A program made the position numbers and the translations under genes. This document shows positions 58,124 to 64,000 of a DNA stretch of 64,000 bases, piece by piece. The first letter of the stretch is position 1, and each line of letters opens with the position of its first letter. The DNA comes from Fragilaria crotonensis (Eukaryota > Bacillariophyta > Fragilariophyceae > Fragilariales > Fragilariaceae). The notes below the pieces were generated by a model, which saw nothing but the letters and a program-made list of their open reading frames with translations, had not been told where the DNA came from and made no database searches. The stretch is from NCBI GenBank assembly GCA_022925895.1, contig JAKSYS010000014.1:152001-216000 (forward strand). Direction: 5' to 3'.

Positions 58124-60480
58124 TTATAATTCGTATTGCTCCTCCTTTCTTTCCTCGTCTTCTTCGTTTTCACGTTGCATTTCTTTGCCACGCTCCTCAT
58201 CGTCGTTGTTGTTGTTTTCCTCGGTCTTCTCCTCAGGAAGCAATCTCTCGGTAGGCGTTTTTGGATTTGGACAAGTCCTCTTATTATGACCTCGGCGGCT
58301 GCAGTTCGAACAGATGATTGGAGAATCTTCGCCCATTCGGTATTCACTTCGATGACGAATTCTCTTGGTTTTGGGGCGCCCAGCTCCACGCTTTTTAACA
58401 ATTGGCGGCAGCGTAATGCCATCAGATTTCAAAGAGTCGGTGCTTACCGGATAAACGTTCTGCTTGAGCGTTTTTTGCACGTACCCAAACTTATGATAAT
58501 CACCCACAAGCTCTGATTGTATATAGGTCAAGTCGTAGCCTTTGTGAAGCCGATACACCGCCATTGCATGTCGGCAAGGAATCATGCAGTCCTGCCATGC
58601 ACCACATGAGCACCATCGTTGTTCTGGTTTCACCATGTGCAAGTTAAGTTGCACATTTGGCACATCGACACCAACAATTATATCACCAATATCAGCATCC
58701 TCAGGATCTCCATACCCCGGCGACACAACTTCAAAATGTCCACAGTCCTCCTCGACTTCTAGCACTGTCATTGAGGCTGCTTTCTCCCATCTTGCCTTGA
58801 GAAGCTTTTTCACTCTTGGCACAACATCACCACCGTCATGCTTGGAATACACCGTTCTCAGCCTGCAGATACGACTTGACAGAAGATTGACCAAGTGCTC
58901 AAATGCACCCATCCACGGAAGGTCACGAGCCCCTGTGAACATACTGTTAACCGATTCGCTTGTGTTGCTTGTCACTATCCCAAATCGAGGTGGATACTGA
59001 TGCTGCCGACTGAGCCACTGGGATGACTTCCACAGGACACCACCTTCCTCAATATCTTGGATGTACTTTGCAGCCTGCGGTTTCACTCGTTTTGTTTTGT
59101 CCATTAGCAACTCCACGTATCGGGCAGAGTATGTTTTGGCAATTGCCATAACATATTTGGAAGCGTTTCTTCCAAACCTCTGCGTCACATTTGCTCGTAT
59201 GTGCTGTGCACAACTGAATTCTATACTTGTAGGAAACACTCGTTTCACCGCCTCCTTGAGACCTTTGTCCCGATCAGACACAAAGACAAATGGTGTTTCA
59301 CGAAGTTGAGAATTGTCATCAGCCATGGCTTGGGTGCGCTCCTCCCTGCTGACAAATAATGGGGCACGCTTCCTTTAGATATGTCAACATCTGAATCCAC
59401 GTTTCCCCATCCTCATTGCCGGCTGCAATCATGAAACCAATGGGGAATACATCGTTGTTCCCAGTCAGAACAGATGCAACATACAAGGTTCCCTTGAATT
59501 CGCTTCGAAGGTGGGCAGCATCAAGGGGAAATCACCGGTCTCACAAACTTAAGAGCATTATTCATGAATCCAGGAAAGAAGTGAACGCTCTGAAGCTCGA
59601 AGGTTGGCAAACGTAAGAACCCAAGCACCGACCCCGGATTTGTTCTCGCAAGCTCCTCGGTGTAGGGTCCGACCAGCTGAAAGCTCTTGTACCCCAACCT
59701 TTTTGTTACCATGGTGTCACGGTTGACGGCACGCCATGCTGTGTTGTACGAAACAACTTGGGAATCGTTCTTTCTGTTTGCCAGTGTTTTCACAACGTCA
59801 CGGGCCGTGGGAGCAACATGCTTATTTTTGAGGACTTTAGTTATCGCATCAGTTAACATCTTGGAGGAATAACGTGTCTTCCATTTCCTACCATCGGCCG
59901 CGAGTGGGGGACGACGAACTTCAGCGTGGCGTGTCTTCATCCTAGAGACAGTGTACATACCATCACTCCTGCGCCTCGAGAAACGAATCTCAAATGGACA
60001 GTTGATGTGTTCCCTACATTGGTACACACGAAATTTTCCATTGATAGAACGCTTGATGCGCAAGTGGTTGCCAGTTCTTTGTTCATAGATTTCCACAAGA
60101 GGGTTGATGTGATCCATCTCTGCAAAGGAGTCAATTTTGGCTTCCGCCATCACCTTGTAGAAGGTTGTGTCCGATGATGCACCTGTTAGAGCACTGCTAT
60201 CCTCGGTTTTGGAAGAAGTGGACATGGTGTTGATGACAAGAAGCTCATTTGAAACCTCGTTGGGAAGTTGTTGTGCCTCGTTGGGAAGTTGTTGTGCCTC
60301 GTTGGGAAGTTGTTGTGCCTCGATAGTAACCTGGTCAACGGCATCCGCCATGTCTTTGGACTCTTTGGACACCTCGGAGTCAGAGTCATTCGTTGTCATC
60401 ATCTCTTCGGACTCCTCGGAGTCAGAGTCATTTTCTTTTGACTCTTTCGACACCTCGGAGTCAGAGTCATTCCTCCTCAT
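58124..60480 (-). CDS. MULE transposase
   Basis: About 784 residues once two single-base surplus Ts in T-runs (near 59530 and 59361) are discounted; the total length then divides exactly by three. In order: Ser/Asp/Glu-rich start with a thrice-repeated QLPNEAQ, an N-terminal DNA-binding part with CREHINCPFEIRF, catalytic D in IPLDAAHLRS, second D in FVFVSDRDKGLKEAV, E in SNTSESVNSMF, the SWIM zinc finger CSCGAWQDCMIPCRH, and a CCHC knuckle CSNCSRRGHNKRTC. All catalytic residues are present, so it is intact apart from the two length changes. Confidence 0.9.
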
Positions 60481-60715
60481 CGCGACGGCACCCTGCGGAA
60501 ACGGAAACTCGCCCTCGCAATAAGCCGTTCGACGGCTTGCTGCAAAGAACCTGCATCTCTTCGGAGGCGAGACTATCTATGGACGCATTGTCACACTCAT
60601 TGTCTTCTTCACACTCATTGTCTTCTTCTTCAACGGCTTTCCTGATGGGGCTCTTCGGGACAACCTCGGTCAGCTTCACCTCGGTTGTGCCATTTTATCA
60701 ACAACAATGTCCGCG

Positions 60716-61788
60716 TCAGAATTTGTCTTGACCTTCAACTCCTGTTTGACCTTCTTCACAGCAATCTTCTTTTCTGTGATCCTTCTGCTGCTTGGATGTT
60801 TCTTGTTTTCGAGGGTGTAGATTTTCTTGTGGTTGCCATGCGAGGCGGAACACCTTGAGCACTATTCTCGAACTTGCCTGAGGAAGAAAGAAGCGGAAAG
60901 CACCCCTGAAGTATGTGCTGGTGGTCTCCAGCTCTTCATTGTCAACATCGATGACCGTATTGACACCAAGACAATGCGACAATAATCTCCTTGCTTCTGT
61001 GACATTGCATTGTGCAAAGGAGTTTGGGTCAACAGGCTTTGTTCCGCAAGATGCAAACACACAGCCACAGCAAATAGCCCACAGTCAAATCCGTTTTGTT
61101 GTTCCGGGCATGATTGGTAAAACACAGTTCAAGTACAGCACCGTCTGATTGCTGTAGATGATGGTGCTCAGGTCGGTGCAGAACAAAGTTATTAACAAAG
61201 GTATTGACCTTCTGCACCAGTTTGGCTGCAGTGCTGCCACGAACAACCCTCCTCGCATTTCGCTCAAGGAATCATAGAACGAAACATGAGTAAAGAAACT
61301 CAAGCAATGCATAGAAAATCAAAACAACCCACAAAGAAGTGGCCCACTTCACCAGGCGGATTCACCAATGGAACAATGAGACGATATGATTTCCCATTAG
61401 TTGAAGCCGGCTGTTCCATCACAAATTTTAGCTTTTCTCGAAGTTGCTTGATGGACTCCTGATTACTCTTCCACACCTTTATCTTCTTGACTTGAGCCCT
61501 CTTTAGTGATGCCGTGAGATTCATGGAGGATATGTATGTCTCTGCACCCAAACTTCCAAGAAGTGGTGCAAATGGATCCACATCAATGTCCGGCCGTATT
61601 CCAGCACGTTGAACGATTACATCAAGAAGATGAGTGCTGAGCCATTGATCACGTTTCAAAGCAATGATGTCATCTTCAGTGGGAGTCAACAAATAGCCAA
61701 GGACGCGAGGATCACCAGAAAAATGACCGCCATAAGGTTGTTCAACATTCATACTGGACATTTGGCGGCCACGTGTGCGAAGATACAA
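60716..61788 (-). CDS. Ulp1-like C48 cysteine protease of the MULE
   Basis: Catalytic His in GEVGHFFVGCFD, Asp in FYDSLSE, oxyanion Gln and Cys in CPEQQNGFDCGLFAVAVC: the full triad of SUMO-protease-like C48 peptidases. A C-terminal part with DPNSFAQCNVTEARRLLSH and a Lys-rich tail follows. Three single-base length changes in T-runs (near 61318, 61123 and 61050) interrupt the frame; together they leave an exact multiple of three after correction (about 357 residues). The start is uncertain; the first ATG in frame is at 61761. Confidence 0.8.
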
Positions 61789-62097
61789 TAATTGCTTCTC
61801 CTGTCACTTCTTAACTCCTGTCACACCACGCCTGTCACAGTTCTTTGCTGCTTTCTTGTCGATACGTAGCTACTGGATGGTAGTACCCTATCAGACAATA
61901 CGACAATGGTGGACCGTCGTGGTAGGACAAAGGACAAAAGAAAGGAAAAGAGCTGAATGTTCTTTCTTGTTGTTTGAAGTGGTGAGTGTCAGATGGATTT
62001 TGGCTGGATGATGATGTATAGTAGTGGAGGGAAATTGAGGAGGCGCCGTAGTATACCTCTACATAAGTGTATACGGCCAAGTACTGATAGCGCGCAC

Positions 62098-63875
62098 AAA
62101 TTGTTTTTCCAAGGAAATTTGACACACCATGGATATCATTCAATATGACAAGAGTATTGCACCTAAGTGAATTATGACCAATGTTGAGGTTGATGGACAG
62201 GATCAGAATGAAATGGTTTGCACCCATCGATGCTATCATGGGAAGATAAATGACGAAGAACGGCTCCAAAGAAGCGTGGTGAACATGGTTGATTTTTGTT
62301 TAGTCTACAGGACGGGGTACGATATCTTCTGTGAAAGCTTGGAGTGGCAGGCGCTGCATTTGAGAAATGGATTATATAATAGACAAATGTACTAGATAGC
62401 AAACATGGCCAAAAGATGTGTACTACAATGCAATTTAGAAATCATAATGTACTATATTGCAATACCGTACAAAACTAGATAGAGGGTCATTGTACTTTAT
62501 AATCTCGGATATTGGACCACCCTACTGAATTCAGTTGAAATTAACTGAATTCAGTTTCCAACTCAAAAATAGGATATCTTTTGAACCAGTGCAAGTATGC
62601 GAATGTGTCCACGTGAACAAATACAGAAGGAATCTCGTAGAATTCACGATATCAAGATGCGCTTTATTGGACCGGTAGTTGTTGAGATACGAAATTTTGA
62701 AGTTGCGTTGAAGCACGAAATTTTTCATCGTTAAGAATTAAAAAAAACGGCCTCGCAATGGCGACGGTGCCAACATCTCGGTGTACACGACGTTTCTACA
62801 ACCCCAGACACTTGCAGCTGCAAAGCACGTAAATGAAGGCAATATAGATGTGCTCCATGAGCTTTTTGCGGTGTGACAGAAGCAGAAAACGGCTTTGACG
62901 ACTAGGCAGTCGTGTATAATTAGGCGTCATGATGATTTTAACGATGGGCACCTCCTCCATACCATCACACTCATGTGGCGGAAGAAGGAGCGCTTGAACA
63001 CGTCGTCAAGATAATCGACAAGACTATCTTGAAGGTGGGGGAGCTGTGGCTGTGGAGGAACAAGCAAACGAAGCTCTTGAAATCCCGACAGTTTTGAACG
63101 ATGGAGATGCGTCAAAATTCTGAGCTCTGGGTTTCTGTTTTTGACGATGATAATGACCCATCCCCAGAGAATGTTGCATCTCTTACAAGAAGAAATCCCA
63201 ATGAATGCATAAACCAGTTGTGGAATTCTGTTCCATACTGTGATCGTGGTTTTGTGGTGGTAATGATGTCCAACCGACACTGATTAGAGCTGATGGCAAG
63301 CGACGCATCACCCAAATCGAATTCAGACCGTTTCTCGCAACAGCACTTGTTTACATTTCATTTGAGGCACAAGAGAGAAAATGTAGGCCTGAAAACTTCA
63401 TCAGTTGATCGCTCTGTGGTGAGGAAATGGCACTAAAGTCTGCGGTGCACGCGACTTTTGCAGATTGGACACATCATACCCACAACTCATCTGTACGACA
63501 TTGAATTGCAAAAAAGACATCAAAACGTATTGCAGCTGCAAGGCAGGGTATTGGAAGTGCCTGGTATTTATCAGAAGACGCATTACATCGAGAGATAACG
63601 ACATTGTAGTTGAGGACTGAATTCAGCGAAATAGAAAATGTCGATTTTTGCTCGAGTTACAACAGTCAATAACTCAGCACCCACACAAGTAACATCCATT
63701 TTTCTTGTTACCTGATTTAAAAGCATGTAACAATGCACAAAATGAGCCCTCGATCACCTCCAGAGTGTGTTTAGTAGTTGCGATAGCGACGTTCTTGCAA
63801 CTACTGAATTCAGTAGTTAGGGTGATTTTTAAGCCGATCTTTAAACTTATTTATGGACTAAATTGCAATGTCCCC
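62098..63875 (-). repeat. Right TIR of the MULE, split by an insertion
   Basis: The TIR runs 62098-62505, is interrupted, and resumes at 63841-63875. Confidence 0.9.
62506..63836. mobile_element. Nested TIR transposon of 1331 bp
   Basis: Inserted in the MULE right TIR with a 4-bp duplication ATCT (62502-62505 and 63837-63840). Ends begin CGG and share CACCCTA and ACTGAATTCAGT in inverted orientation within about 35 bp. A 60-codon plus-strand open frame at 63101-63283 is the only notable one and has no known motif, so it is probably non-autonomous. Superfamily unknown. Confidence 0.8.
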
Positions 63876-64000
63876 CCTTTTAAAAGACGTGGATCGCTGA
63901 AGCCTGCACAGATGCAGGGAGTCATTCGTCGCCATAAACTTTACCAGTACCAAATGATGACTCCACGATCGTTGCTATCGTTGCTGGTTTTTGGCAATAC

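Larger units (their letters stand above)
57037..63875. mobile_element. Mutator-like element (MULE) with Ulp1 protease, containing a nested transposon
   Basis: Ends are GGGGAAATTGCAATTTAG (left) and the near-complement at the right, flanked by a perfect 9-bp target duplication CCTTTTAAA at 57028-57036 and 63876-63884. Without the nested insertion the element is about 5.5 kb. TIRs of ~440 bp are essentially identical, so it is young. It encodes a transposase (58124-60480, minus), a C48/Ulp1-type protease upstream of it (60716-61788, minus) and a convergent small ORF (57606-57969, plus). Long TIRs, 9-bp duplication and the protease fit the MULE group carrying captured Ulp1 genes. Confidence 0.93.

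Overview
The window looks like nuclear DNA of a diatom (a photosynthetic stramenopile). Several things point that way. There is a DUF6824-type protein. The CobW protein carries a signal peptide followed by an A/F plastid-import motif. The Copia element has the diatom-type protease motif DSHAD. Spliceosomal introns are uniformly short (66-92 nt in every spliced gene) with GT-AG ends. Species cannot be fixed from the sequence.

Layout: (1) 1-2.9 kb holds the 3' part of a CaMKK-like kinase converging on a plastid-type CobW metallochaperone GTPase. (2) 3.4-11.5 kb is a transposon-rich spacer: a MULE relic, then a young Ty1/Copia element with 152-bp LTRs. (3) 12-28.3 kb is a compact block of host genes: DUF6824 protein, PP2A scaffold A subunit, two-domain fluoride channel, NDC1-like membrane protein, histone-deacetylase-family enzyme, GUF1/LepA, a plastid-type unknown protein and a small two-exon gene. 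(4) 28.5-34.6 kb has a hAT-type MITE and a six-exon xanthine dehydrogenase. (5) 35-38 kb is repeats, including a dead mariner-like transposase. (6) 38.3-42.2 kb has two small unknown proteins (one with an N-myristoylation motif) and a 789-residue membrane-anchored protein with a possible degenerate Hsp70-like fold. (7) 42.6-50 kb is mostly decayed transposons and MITEs plus one small Gly-rich gene. (8) 51.2-56.3 kb holds eIF5, a single-pass membrane protein, an unknown Lys/Ser-rich protein and an acylated MsrA-like protein without the catalytic Cys. (9) 57.0-63.9 kb is an almost complete Mutator-like element (MULE) with ~440-bp terminal inverted repeats, a perfect 9-bp target duplication, a transposase, a Ulp1-type protease, an extra small ORF and a second 1.3-kb transposon nested in one TIR.

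Two window-wide signals stand out. Intergenic spacers are crowded with the tetranucleotide GTAC, often 10-20 times chance density, while coding exons are not. Reading-frame breaks in otherwise well-conserved host genes (CobW, XDH) and in the young MULE are all single-base length changes in short homopolymers, which fits assembly error better than decay.

The host genes are unrelated housekeeping functions; no operon-like or pathway cluster is evident. Divergent pairs (PP2A-A/fluoride channel, NDC1-like/HDAC, GUF1/26.4-kb gene) share GTAC-rich spacers of 0.5-0.6 kb. No tRNA, rRNA or CRISPR was seen.
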